Source of the DNA: Gymnothorax reevesii
Lineage: Eukaryota; Chordata; Actinopteri; Anguilliformes; Muraenidae
Reading direction: 5' to 3'
Assembly (NCBI GenBank): GCA_029721435.1
Contig: CM056578.1
Location: 12,772,313-12,836,312 of the forward strand
Length of the DNA: 64,000 nucleotides
Part shown: positions 10,896 to 21,510 of the stretch, one piece after another
Numbering within the stretch: the stretch's first letter is position 1
How the letters are laid out: every line of letters starts with the position of its first letter
Made by a program: the position numbers and the translations under genes
The notes under the pieces: generated by a model
The model's database searches: none
The model's input: only the letters and a program-made list of their open reading frames with translations
Told to the model about the DNA's origin: nothing

Positions 10896-11165
10896 AATTT
10901 CTTGGCGTAGCGTAGCCCACGCAATGGTAATTTTGTCCGGCGCAGCCCACGCAGTGGTAATTTTGTGAGGTGCAACACCGTGCGCAGCCTTTTGTAGACA
11001 AACGTGCGCCGAGATGGGAGTGGCGGCGTAGTAGGGGGAGGCGTCACATATTCATCAAGGCGCAGTGACAATTTTGTTGAAAAAGTCTCCGCTGGAGTTG
11101 TGCAGAAAACTAGCCAGCTCCGACCTGGTTTAATTTCTTTGCAGTGGTAATTTGGCTGACCGGCG
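10896..11165. repeat. GC-rich segment with short direct repeats
   Basis: Two near-identical 25-bp units, AGCCCACGCARTGGTAATTTTG in core, lie at 10912-10936 and 10942-10966, and weaker versions (GCGCAGTGACAATTTTG near 11077, GCAGTGGTAATTTGG near 11140) follow. The block is richer in GC than its surroundings. It may be the end of an unrecognised DNA transposon with subterminal repeats. No coding frame is convincing. Confidence 0.5.
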
Positions 11166-11468
11166 CACACGTCACCGAAATGTGACTGGCAGGTTTCCAG
11201 AATGTCCGGCACATTTCAATGCAATAAATAATTACAGGAAGCACTATTTAATGTAACTATCTGAATAAGGACACAAATTATAGCATCTACATCGATTGTC
11301 CTGATGACAGATTAAAGGCGGTTGGCACGCGTAATGGAAACTTGACCTGGCTTAATCAACGCAGCTGAATCTGTGAGGCAAACTAACGACTTCAGATCTT
11401 TCTCAGCCAATCACAAACTGGGTATGCTTGCGTTCTATGCTTAGTAAAGCCGCTTTTACACTGGACAC

Positions 11469-12818
11469 CCCTTACAAAAATGTCCTATAGGTTTCCTATA
11501 GCATAAAGTCTGTAGTAAAGTCTGTAGTATTCTTTTGTAAGATTTTGGAACACGATCTTATAGGATTCCTATAGGGCCTTCCTGTTGGATTGTTATAGGA
11601 ATGCTATAGGGTTCTTATAGGAACCCCTATAGGAACCCTACAGCATTCTTATAGGATTCTTATTCTGTAAAATTCATTGATACATTGATATTCATCTTTC
11701 ATTTCCCCTAACATTACATGATTGCATACATAGTATATAAGAAAGGTCTTTGCCATAGTTATGGCTACTGTCGAGTGCTACGTCTAGTATTACAATCATT
11801 ATGTATATCAGAGGTGCCAACCAGTTTCTACTTTTTCTAACCTTTACAGTACCAGTCAGTGGATATTGCATTCCAAATCCAAGCCTCAAGAATTTGTAAC
11901 CAATGGAAATTGTGTAACTGGTTCAACTTACAATCCAAAGCGTTTGTATTCTACTTACTTTATTTTATGTTTACTGTGAGAATTTCCAAATCTTGCTCTT
12001 ATATCAAAGTGAGATTGCATTATATAAGAAATAAAATCTTTGCTTAAGATTGAAATTGTGTCATTTCTGAAGTTCTTAAGACTTGGCTTTGCTGACAGTT
12101 TTATTATCCATGTAAGGAGAAGGATTAACACTACTGTACATATAGTTATGCAAAATCGGAGAGGCATGTTTGACATAGATTTTGTTGGGACACATTTCTT
12201 TGAAGCATTTGATAGTTACTGTGTAATGTGGTTGGCTGAAATGAGCTGCTTGCAAGTTGAAGGACTCAAAAGCAGTTTTTGTGTTCCCATCAACAAGACA
12301 AAAATTGGAAGTCCAAATGAATACACTGTCGTTCAAGAAAACTACACGCTTGTGTATTTAGCTAGTAATAACTGGCTTGAATGTTCTGTTTTGATTAATT
12401 CGACACTGAGAATACCATGTACCCTCACAGGTGAAATAATTTCAACTATGTACATGCCACTTTGTTATCTGCTAATTGATCACTGTGCATAGAAAATGTT
12501 TGGCGTGCAGTATACTCTATTTCTAATACATTTTTCAACACTCAGAGACAGCTAGTAGGGCTTGAATGCATTGCATCTTATGCATATATAAGTATAAACC
12601 GTTATCTAGTAGGGTGTCCTATAGGACCCAAGTATGGGTCCTTTAGGACGAGTACTGGCCTGTAAGGCATGCTACACAAAACCTATAGGGCAACCAGAGT
12701 CTTATAGGACGAGAATTGTAGGACAGATGTAGCCCTATAGGAATCCTACAGGTACCCTGTAGGATAATTCTGTCCTGTAGGATTCCTATAGGAACCCTAG
12801 AGGACATTTTTGTAAGGG
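11469..12818. mobile_element. 1.35-kb element with inverted ends and CCTATAGG arrays
   Basis: The left end begins CCCTTACAAAAATGTCCT at 11469 and the right end is its reverse complement, AGGACATTTTTGTAAGGG, ending at 12818. The match continues inward for about 33 bp with one or two differences. Both ends carry many copies of TATAGG, mostly within the self-complementary octamer CCTATAGG or close variants: about eight in 11480-11670 and about five in 12610-12800. Such subterminal arrays are typical transposase-binding regions. The interior (about 900 bp) is AT-rich and encloses an open 150-codon frame. No target duplication is visible immediately at the ends, and I do not recognise the superfamily. 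Confidence 0.75.
12040..12492 (+). CDS. Unrecognised 150-codon frame inside the CCTATAGG element
   Basis: This is the longest frame inside the element, opening with ATG at 12040 and closing at a TAG at 12490. The predicted product has an Arg/Lys-rich stretch near residue 25 and then a mixed hydrophobic, cysteine-containing middle (residues 60-130) with several Asn-X-Ser/Thr sites. I see no DDE, zinc-finger or helicase motif. It could be a transposase fragment, a captured host exon, or chance in AT-rich DNA; a competing 86-codon frame runs on the opposite strand (12076-12336). Position inside a defined transposon is the only reason to take it seriously. Confidence 0.25.
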   Translation: MLKIEIVSFLKFLRLGFADSFIIHVRRRINTTVHIVMQNRRGMFDIDFVGTHFFEAFDSYCVMWLAEMSCLQVEGLKSSFCVPINKTKIGSPNEYTVVQENYTLVYLASNNWLECSVLINSTLRIPCTLTGEIISTMYMPLCYLLIDHCA

Positions 12819-14956
12819 TAATGCTTAATATAGACGTAAGCAGAGCAGAAAACATGCCTGAAGCAGCAAAGTAAAATGCAACATTAACACATCATGCAGA
12901 TATAGGACAGAGGCTTCTATATTCCAACACATTAAAGGTGAGGAGAGGAGCTCATTTGACTGGTGAAGATTTGACTCGACTGTGTTATACCCAAACACGC
13001 CTTCTTTGCCACTTGCCCAGGAAGGTAGGACAGCGGAGTACTTGAGCCAGGCTATGCCGGGCACGAAATTGCAACATACGCCTGGACACATCCCGTTGGC
13101 GCGGCGCACCCCCCATTCGCCGCGCCTGTGCCTGGTCTACGAATTTAGAGCCCATGATCTTTTTGTGATTTGACAGAGCTTGATTTTAAGGGCTCTGATA
13201 ACTTGGGGAGCCACTTAAAGAGCTTACTTGGCTCATAAACAGCAGATAATTTGACTGAGATTTTTTTAAATTAAGTACACTTGAGGTCAAGGAGTTTGTG
13301 ATTCCAGAAATGTATTGTTATAACTCCTAGCCATTTTTAAAATTTTTTTAGAATTTCACAGCTGAATTTTCATGAAGATTTCTTTTGTGTTTGTGGCGCT
13401 GAACTAAAATTACAAAGAGAAACTGAAATATGATCAAATTCTAACGCTCCAAGTGTCTTGTATCATTTAAGCCATTTCCCCCTCTCTGTGAAGCTGAAAT
13501 CTTGAATTACAAAGGCTCAAATAGGGTAACACATAAATAGCCATATTTGGCTTCTGCTCAAAGGGGTTAAAAAAAAAACTTGTTTTGTTTAGTGTTTCAG
13601 AGAATAATCATTACAATCCTACGTTGTTCTTTGGACAGTGTATCTGTAATTACTGCCCCTACCCATCAGAAAGAGTTCATTCATTACCTGGATTACTTGA
13701 AGTAAGAGAAGTCTGGGTGCACAAACTGTTAAAATGCAGAATTTTTACTCTACATGGTCATATTTTTTCTTCATTAGTTATAGACACAGAAATATCTTTT
13801 TCTTTGTAGTTATCTTAGCCCTGTATTTTGTTATGAATTTGAAAACAGCATTTTTAAAATTTCCTTACCAAAATAAATATTTATGGTCCAAACTAAGAAA
13901 TAAATTTAAAAAATAATTAAAATAGAAAAACAGGGATGCAGCTTCAAAGAAAATCAAACAACAGATGACATTGTGTGGTTTCGTCTGATTTATCTGCATT
14001 CCGCGTACAGATATTCAATGAATGCAAATCGACCTGCAAAACGTAAATCTATTCAAGGGACTCGTGGCTGACATTCAGTTCGGTTGAATTAATGGATAAA
14101 AGTAAAAAAGAACTAGGCCTACTATACACGTTCAGTGAAGATACAAACCTATAAACAGCAAATGCCTGGAAATTATTTAAGTTCATCAAAGCAAAAGGTA
14201 CACGATCGTGCATATTAAAACGATCAACTCTGTAACCATGGTGCAGTAATTTTTTGCTAAATGCAGTCGCTGACAAAATAATTACCACTTTGAGTTAAGT
14301 GAAAGAGACCTCATTGAAAATCTATAGGCCCACCCTGAACTTTTCTAAAGAAAAAAAAAAAAATTTATATATATATATATATATATTTATTTATTTTGTT
14401 TGCTTTTGTTTTAAATACATTTAATGATACTATTCATTAATGATTCAAATTTGTTAACCAACCTTTTAAAATCGTTTTTCAAATTATGTCGACTTTTTAA
14501 CCGTGGTCAACGTGGCCGCTTTAGAACCAAGGAGAGCGGTGGTGGATAGGTAGCCTATATGCACTGAAACGTTAAACTAAAGCAACAAAATATTTCAGTA
14601 ACATTTGCAGCCAAATTATATCGATATGAGATATAAAAGAGATGATACAGTCATACATCTGCTAGATGTTTTTATTAAGTGAAGATAAAAGCTCAGACCA
14701 AAGATTTGCAACGAGACGGATTGAAACTACTTGTGACACACCGGTCTGCGATGTTCTGAAACCTGCCAGTTCAGATTGATGCGAGGAGATGAGAGGATGT
14801 GTCGTTTCCATAGCACTGACTCTCAGCGCTTCCATTTTAACTGCTGGCTTTTAAGGCCTATTTTCCTAGAGTTGATGAGTTAGGTGCAACAGTTGCATTT
14901 CAGCTATTAAGAAAACAGCGAGGACAAACAAAAAAGAAAGAAAGGGGCAATAATTT
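12819..14956. other. Intergenic with a short TA microsatellite
   Basis: About 2.1 kb with no convincing gene. A poly(A) run precedes a (TA)n tract at about 14363-14387. A GC-rich patch with the word GGCGCGGCGCACC lies near 13100-13130. Frames of 60-94 codons overlap on both strands and show no motif. Confidence 0.5.
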
Positions 14957-15717
14957 GCAGCCATCCATGGCCGTGGCTTAGTCAGAGCTTAAAATTAGGT
15001 GGGCTCTAAACATCTCTTGAAAACAATTATTAGTTCTGACTATTGCAAACAGATGCATTCGATCCGAAAACGCTCCGCACTATCAGGTGTTGCTTGTTCA
15101 CTTTGAGGCAAAACGACAATCGTTCATTTGGACGCGCAATTTTCTGCATTTCGAATCAGTGGCATAGCCTGAACTGAAAAATGAGCGGTCACACAACATT
15201 GCTTTACTATAATTATTAGTCCTAACTTGTTCTTGGTCATTTTCCTTTGTTAAAACAAATTTCCACTTATACAAATAATCAATTGGCAATTAAAAACATG
15301 GCTTCTTTCATGATGCAGTCTAGGGCGGCTAATCGATAGGCGTAATTCAGATCAAAAAAATAAGTTACTCATAAGTTGGCCAATGGGCAACTTTTCAAGA
15401 GGTAAACAGCTCTGGAAATTCTGCACTACCTTTCTGTCTCATCAGGCGATCTAGCCTGTGCTTCATGATTGACTTCATTGTTTAAACTGAATCAAAGACA
15501 GAGAGTTGAAATGCTCAAAATTGCGCGTCTAAATGAATGATTGACGTTTTGCCATAACGAGGTGAACAAGCAACACCTAATAGTGCGGAGGCGTGTTCGG
15601 ATTGAAGGTAATTGGAAAAAACGATTGCGATCGAGTTAGAACTATCAATTGTTTTGAAGGGATGTTTATTACCCACGCAAATTTAAGTTCTGACTGCGCC
15701 GCTGGTCCATGGGTGCT
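14957..15717. mobile_element. Fold-back element with ~200-bp inverted arms
   Basis: The left arm (about 14957-15150) and right arm (about 15507-15717) are reverse complements with roughly 80-85% identity by eye. Matching blocks include GTCAGAGCTTAAAATT with its complement near 15682-15698, GGTGTTGCTTGTTCAC (15088) with GTGAACAAGCAACACC (15562), and GACGCGCAATTTT (15131) with AAAATTGCGCGTC (15517). About 350 bp of unmatched spacer separates the arms. No transposase frame is present, so it is a non-autonomous fold-back or MITE-like element. The outer limits and target duplication could not be fixed. Confidence 0.75.
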
Positions 15718-16215
15718 TCAACGAGATACCGAAGGCGCTGTTGCCAATTTGTGCCAGGAGCTCTCTCTCTGCCCTCTTTTGTATATTTCTCCTATTATTC
15801 CTGGCACAGTTCCAACAGTTTGTCACTGACGTGAGCAGCTGAGTGAGCTGATTGATAGTTAAGACGGGTTACATCCTTTAAGTTCTAAAACGAGCCTCCT
15901 GCCATTTGACATACTGAATCTCTGGCGACGCCGCCAGTCAGTTTGAGTCGAGCTACGACGGGCTAGTTCACACTGCAGCAACTCCTTCCAGCGACGGTCT
16001 CGTCTCATAGCGAATCTGTTGTCTGAACTGGGCTTAAGTTTTATAAAGTGACCTAATGTTTGGAATTTAGGCCCACCCACTATTGGTCTGGCCCACCCCA
16101 CACTGAAATCCTGGTGCTGTGCCTGGCATGGAGGCGATCAGATGAATGTTTCTCAAGAAAATTGATTTACGTGTATAGGCTTCAAAGCGAATTACTTCTC
16201 TAAACCCATTCCCAT
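15718..16215. other. Intergenic, possibly transposon-derived
   Basis: No supported gene. GGCCCACCCACTATTGG near 16071 echoes the AGGTGGGCTCT in the left arm of the preceding fold-back element, so part of this stretch may belong to a larger related transposon. Nothing else was recognised. Confidence 0.35.
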
Positions 16216-16945
16216 TTATGTTTCCTTAGACTCTGCGTGCCTAAGCTAGTTTATCTTTTGCGATCGGGTACTTACATTGACTAGCATAGGTACTGTGGCC
16301 TAACGTTTGCTCGCCTAAATTTGAAATTTTTTTTTTTGAAGACACATTTTTAACTTCCCACGAAACATCAAAATTAACAGTAGAGTGATCACTTGTCCCA
16401 AGTGGCTCCAGTACCTCAACATTGCTAATTCTATCTGGCTCATTACAGAACACTAAGTCTAAAATTGCCTTCTCTCTTGTAGGTTTATTAACATATTGCA
16501 CCAAAGATTTATCATTTATAACATCTAGAAATTCTTCCTCCCCCCTAACTGCCCTTTCACCATTTCCCAATCGATACCAGGATAATTTAAGTCACCCATA
16601 GTAATAGTCCCTCCTCCTCTACAAACTTGTGTAATCCTCTTAAAGAGCATTTCATTGACAATACTTTCCAAAGCTGGCGGTCGATAGCATACTCCTATGT
16701 TCAAACCCGTCTTGTGTTTGCCAATGAGCCTGACCCAGATATATTCACAGGGCAAGGAATGTTTAATTTCAGAAATTTCCTGCACATTTATGTTTTAAGT
16801 CACATAAAGTGCTACACCCCCTCCTCGCCTATTACATCAATCCTTCCCAAAGACCTTATAACCTTCTATATTATATTCATCTCCATCCTCTTCACTAAGC
16901 CATGTCTAAGTAATCCCAGCTATGTCATACCCCTCCCTAGGGGAG
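16216..16945 (-). pseudogene. CR1-type LINE endonuclease fragment
   Basis: The minus strand encodes part of the endonuclease of the same CR1-like family that is nearly complete at 26-30 kb. Blocks in order are GGGVALYV, IWVRLIGKHKTGLNIGVCYRPP (16680-16750), MGDLNYPGIDWEMVKG (the Asp-Asn block, near 16570-16610) and, in another frame, FLDVINDKSLVQYVNK followed by LGTSDHSTVNFDVSW (the Ser-Asp-His block, near 16375-16410). The piece stops before the linker and lacks the RT, so it is truncated at both sides, unlike a normal 5'-truncated LINE. Its catalytic blocks are better kept than those of the 26-kb copy, whose matching region has a stop and a deletion. Confidence 0.85.
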
Positions 16946-17814
16946 GGAATTGATAAGATTTTTTCAATATCAATGCCATTGTCGATTCCGCTTATCAATC
17001 CAATTCCTTATCAATTCTAACGATTCCTGAGTGATTTTTTGAGGGAAAAAAGTAGTTTTACACAGTCTCATGCTGTTTATATTCGTTAAACAGTTTCGAA
17101 ACGAACGTTGTTTGTATCCATGAAGCAGTAGCACAAATAACTAGTTTGGAGCCGTTTAGTGGCTCCAGTTTAGTTTAGTTTAGTTTAGTTTTGCTAAGCA
17201 ACCGGAACCAGGGCGAGAGAGACAGGATCCCAAATTCGGTGGATGCGCCAAGCTAATAAAAATGCGCTTTTGTACGTCCGTGTTAAAATGAATAAAATGT
17301 TTCAAAACTGGAGATGGAAATTGATGGTGCACCAGAATTTTAGGTATTATTTTGGTGAACACTTTTACTTTGGTGAATTCCGGATCCGCCCTCTAGACCG
17401 GAATCAGAATCCAGACAAAATTCAGAGTGAATGCAAACCAGGCTCTTCTCCCCTGTATGAAGAGCCTGGTGACGCGAGGCTACAAAGAAGCCTGTACACC
17501 ACTGGGAAGTTGCGGTGGTTGGTTCAATGAATATCAGTATCCTCTGGGTGCTCGGCTTTGCTCTTGACTTGTACGCACCTTAGCCGGGTCCCATTAGCGG
17601 GAGTATGGCCAGCCAAACGATAACATTGCATTATGTAAGCTTACCAACAAACCTGATGGACCTTTATTTTCCTACCTCACTCTCGCACATTTTGATCAAG
17701 TATTATCACACAAAATTTTGACTTCAGTAATTGCTGAATTAAGTGGTTACTGTAGGCAGCATACGTGGGCTCATCAGTGCTAACACAGCTTGTTGTCTGG
17801 CTCCTAGGCTCCAT
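16946..17814. other. Intergenic with short repeats and a hairpin
   Basis: No gene is supported. Landmarks are a (TTTAG)n-like run at about 17166-17190 and a perfect 12-bp inverted repeat, ACCAGGCTCTTC at 17437-17448 with its complement at 17459-17470 around a 10-base loop. Between 17375 and 17397 the EcoRI, BamHI and XbaI sites lie close together, which looks like chance. Confidence 0.5.
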
Positions 17815-18372
17815 GGTTTTTTTTTTATTCTTCTTTTTCTTTTCCCCTCCACCACCCCCCCTCTTCAGAGGACTACTTTATTTTTCATTCATGTATAGGT
17901 ATGCAAGAAAAAGGTTTTAAGAAGCTACGAAGCCCATTCACCCTGGCGCAGACAAAAATTGCCAAACTGTGAGAGACAAACAAACAGACAAAGACAAGAA
18001 CAAACAATTACAATGAGAAGGCTGAGAAATATGGAGAGAGATTAAGACTGACAGATGAACATTCAAGATATTAGAACAATTGAAATCACAGTCTTAGCAG
18101 CTGTTGGGCGAGAGTGGGAATTGTTTGAATTTATAATCTTAGCAATGAACCTGCATTTCGAATTGTGATGTGGATTGAGTGGGTGTGTGTATGTGAGAAA
18201 AAGTTTTAATACTTTAGTTGTGAATATTGGTATGTCTATATTATGGTTTGTGACTAACAGGAGTAGCTTGGGAGGAGTGTGGAAGCTGAAATAAAAAGTA
18301 GTAGTAGGGAAGTTAGAGGCAACGGCGATGGGAATGCACATGGATGTATTTACTGTTTAATTTGTAGAAAAG

Positions 18373-19228
18373 TTATAAAAGATTCCTTGTATTTTTAAAG
18401 GCAGATATATTTTTCTCTTTGCATGCTGCAATTTCTTCTGTTGATATGTATTCTGAGATTAGATAAATCCAATGACTGAAATGGCAAGATGTTCTAGATT
18501 TCCAGTTTAGAAAGATTATTTTCTTAATGATAGCTGGAGAGACAAGGACTGGAACAGTGTATTTGGGGGGGAGAGGAGTATCTGAGGTATCTCCTAGAAG
18601 GCAGAGTATGGGAGACAGTGGGACTCTGCCATCCAAGATCGTAGATAGTGTCTCAGTTACTGAGGTCCAGAGAGAGTGGACTGGTTGGCAGAGCCAGGTT
18701 GCATGAAATTGAATTGAGAGCAAGTGTCTGTGTCACTTAGTTCCATTTTAAACATTTTACTCTGGGTCATATGGGTTCTATGAATAGTTTTGTACTGTAT
18801 GAGTTTTAAATTAGTATTCGTGGTCATAGTGAAGACGTTTCTTCATATCTGTGTCCAAAAATCCAGGTCGGGAGGTAATCCCAGATTACATTCCCAATTG
18901 AGATTCGGAAGTGTTATTATGGAGTCAGATGAGGAGATGAGTTTGTAAGGCTTTGATACAAGTTTTTGTGGTGGTTAGCAATGTCCAATATCTGTTCACT
19001 GATTTTATAGGGTTGCAAAGTGTTGTTTGTTAAATTCATTTTAGATTTGATTAAAGATTGCAACTGTTGATAATGAAGAAAATGGTCTCTCCTGATAACT
19101 GAGTTAAATGACATAAAGTGGATAGGTGCATTGTGCAGTCGGAAATCAGGATTATGCCAGATGGTAGTGAACCTACAAGGTGCTAGGTTTGCTTTGGTGA
19201 TTTTGTTGGCTTTCCAAGAAAAAAGAAG
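18373..19228 (-). pseudogene. L1 ORF2 C-terminal region
   Basis: Two open pieces, 18917-19234 and 18373-18723, read in the order expected for the end of L1 ORF2. The first begins LFSWKANKITKANLAP and continues TIWHNPDFRLHNAPI, the post-RT region of such proteins. The second has ATWLCQPVHSLWTSV, then LCLLGDTSDTP and KKIIFLNWKSRTS, a conserved C-terminal block. A frame break and stops separate them near 18720-18900. This part supports binding of RNA and target in intact elements. The RT core that should precede it is missing; the flanking DNA there is the MITE at 19229. Confidence 0.75.
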
Positions 19229-19607
19229 GGTCACACTTTAGATGAAGTATTGCTCATGAAGCCTTTATAGAGCATGTATAATGCCTTCATAAATCATGCA
19301 GAAGCAAATGTCATGCTTTGTAAAAGGTGAAATAATTAATCCTTATTCAGCATGCAATGCCAAATGTGACAATGACAATGTCACTTAGCTGACAATGTCA
19401 CCCCTAATGACATTTAGCCACTAGCTAAGTGACATTGTCAGTGAAATCACATTTGGCATCAGATCTTGAATAAGGATGTCATTTCACCCATTACAAAGCA
19501 TGACATTTGCTTACGTATGATTTATAACGACATCATATATCATTTATGAAGGTGTTATGCATGCTGTATTAAGCCTTTATGAGCAACACTTCATCTAAAG
19601 TGTGACC
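19229..19607. mobile_element. Palindromic hAT-type MITE with 8-bp target duplication
   Basis: The element starts GGTCACACTTTAGATGAAGT and ends with the complementary CATCTAAAGTGTGACC. The two halves pair over almost the whole 379 bp, with small loops, for example TCATGCTTTGTAA near 19312 against TTACAAAGCATGA near 19492. It is flanked by the exact 8-bp repeat AAAAGAAG at 19221-19228 and 19608-19615. An 8-bp duplication is typical of the hAT superfamily. It has no coding capacity. It sits at the junction between the L1 C-terminal piece and the LTR-like repeat, so it was among the last insertions here. Confidence 0.9.
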
Positions 19608-20008
19608 AAAAGAAGCCACTAGATGGCAGTATTGACCTTTTTTTTGTTAAGCCCAGACTGGAGCTAGGTTCGGGCATGTCCTGGGCATATATGAGACGGA
19701 AAGTCCCAGAGAATTGAAAAAAAAAGTCTAAAAGGTGGGAGGGGGCTGCAAAAGAGTATATAAGGAGAAAAATTGAGAGAGTAGGATACATTTGATCAGA
19801 CCTGTCACTCTTTTCATGACCTGTGAAGCTTTTTGTGGATTTTTGCCTGTGTTGGAGCATTTTCCTCACGCGGATCATCACCAAGCAACCACATCTCAAG
19901 GGACTGTAAATATTGTTTTCTTGTATATTATCAATCTTGGTCAGTAGTATAAATTGTAGGTTTGTGTTGGTCTGTGTTTAATTAAATCTGTTTAAGTTTA
20001 AGTTTACG
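19608..20008 (+). repeat. LTR-like repeat, copy 1 (possible solo LTR)
   Basis: About 400 bp here matches 23566-23965 in the same orientation at high identity. Shared words include GCCACTAGATG, GGGCATGTCCTGGGCATA, GTCCCAGAGAATTGAAAAAA, GAGTATATAAGG and GGATTTTTGCCTGTGTTGGA. The TATA-box-like GTATATAAGG followed about 100-200 bp later by AATTAAATCTG-type A-rich sequence is what an LTR promoter/poly(A) unit would show. On its right it meets L1 RT codons (minus frame reading PLFNRLVAEIKTT at about 20030-20090). I infer a solo LTR; clear TG...CA ends and a 4-6 bp duplication were not found. Confidence 0.6.
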
Positions 20009-20009
20009 A

Positions 20010-21510
20010 GTGTGGTGACTGCTGTGTTCATATGTGTGGGGATGGTAAAGGTGGTTTTAATTTCTGCAACTAATCTATTGAAAAGTGGGGACAGGATGTC
20101 CCAAATGTAATTTCTAAAATTCTGTCGGTTGTCTATCTGGTCCAGGTGATTTATTACTTGGCATACTATGTAAAGCTTTGGTAAGTTCTTCAGGGGTGAT
20201 GGGCTGGTCTAGTAAGATTGATTTGTCTATGGTTAATGAGGGAAGGTCCAGATTGTCAAGAAATGAGTCAATCTCAGATTGGGAGGGTTGGATACCGACA
20301 GAGTACAAACTGTTATAAAATTGACGGAAAATGTTGTTGATGTCTTGAGGATCCTGAGTAGCATTACCTGAGGAATCGAGAATAGATGAGATCAGTGATT
20401 TGTCTTTCTTGTGCTGTAACATGTTAGCCAGATATTTACCTGCTTTATTACTGAGGTGATCATATTTGAGTTGTTGTATAAAGAACTGTGTTTTTTTATG
20501 TATGATACTGTCCATTCGTGTTTTAGCTTGTCTTAATTCAATTTGTATTTCTTCGGATGGAGTGATAGATTGTTGGTTGCTTAGGCGTTTTATTTTTTGC
20601 TCAAGAGTATTTTCTAATTGTTGCTGCAGTTTTTTTCGGTGTAATGAATATGCTATGGTTATGCCTCTCATGACAGCCTTGCCCGTTTCCCAAAGAATTG
20701 ATGGAGAGTTATCTGGAGAGTTGTTCATCTCCAGAAAGAATGCCCACTCTCTTATTCTCAGAACAGTAAAATTGGGGTCTTCTAGAAGTGAAGTGTTCAA
20801 GCGCCATCTAGTAGAGGGTTTTTTTTGGACTGGGATGGCTAATGCTAAGTTTATGGTCACTGATGACAATTGGATGGATAGTTTTTTCTGAAATCTGTTG
20901 AATTATGGAGTTGCAAACAAGGAAAAGGTCCATTCTTGAGGATGACTGGTGGGCTGAGGAGACATAGGAATATTCTCTTATCAATGGGTTCCTCGCCCTC
21001 CAGCTATCGCCAAGGCCATAGTCTGTCATGTACAGTTTTATTACTTCTGAGGAATGCCAAATTTGTGAGTTGCTGTGGCTGTGCGAACGGTCTCGTGGCG
21101 GGTTGAGAACAGTATTAAAATCTCCCGCCACTATTAGATTTGTGGAATTGTGCAATAGTGAAAAAAGGTTGTGAAAAAAAAGAGGGTCATCAATGTTTGG
21201 AGCGTAAATGTTTGCAAGTGTAAAGGTTAAGGTTAAGTCTTCCTTCCGGGTCTGTTATGGAGGAATTGAGGGTGAAACTAATGCTTTTGTTTATTAAAAT
21301 TTGTCTGCTGTTAAACGTGGATGAAAACATTTTGTCAAATTGTTTAAAATGAAGGTATTGTAGCTCTGTCTCTGTTAAGTGTGTTTCTTGTAAAAAGCAA
21401 ATATCTGCCTTTAATTTTATTAGGTGGTTAATGATTTTAATTCTTTTAGGAGTAGTATGAAAGCCACGTACATTCCACGTTATCAGGTTAAGTGTTTGCA
21501 TGATTACGTG
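20010..21510 (-). pseudogene. L1 ORF2: endonuclease, linker and start of RT
   Basis: ORF2 probably starts at the methionine just before TLNLITWNVRGF (about 21500). The endonuclease continues with ADICFLQETHLTETE (Glu block) near 21390, IVAGDFNTVLNPPRDRS near 21100 (Asp-Asn block) and PIVISDHKLSI near 20840 (Ser-Asp-His block), so all catalytic blocks survive. The 251-codon frame 20114-20869 then gives WRLNTSLLEDPNF, a long helical linker, LLDQPITPEELTKALHSMP and NKSPGPD, the entry to the RT. After a frameshift near 20115 it reads WDILSPLFNRLVAEIKTT and ends at the LTR-like repeat. A frame break also lies near 21190. Confidence 0.85.

Noticed and set aside
17375..17397. Cluster of EcoRI, BamHI and XbaI sites resembling a cloning polylinker
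   Set aside because: The flanks are ordinary AT-rich genomic sequence, no vector backbone is present, and three hexamers in 23 bp can occur by chance.
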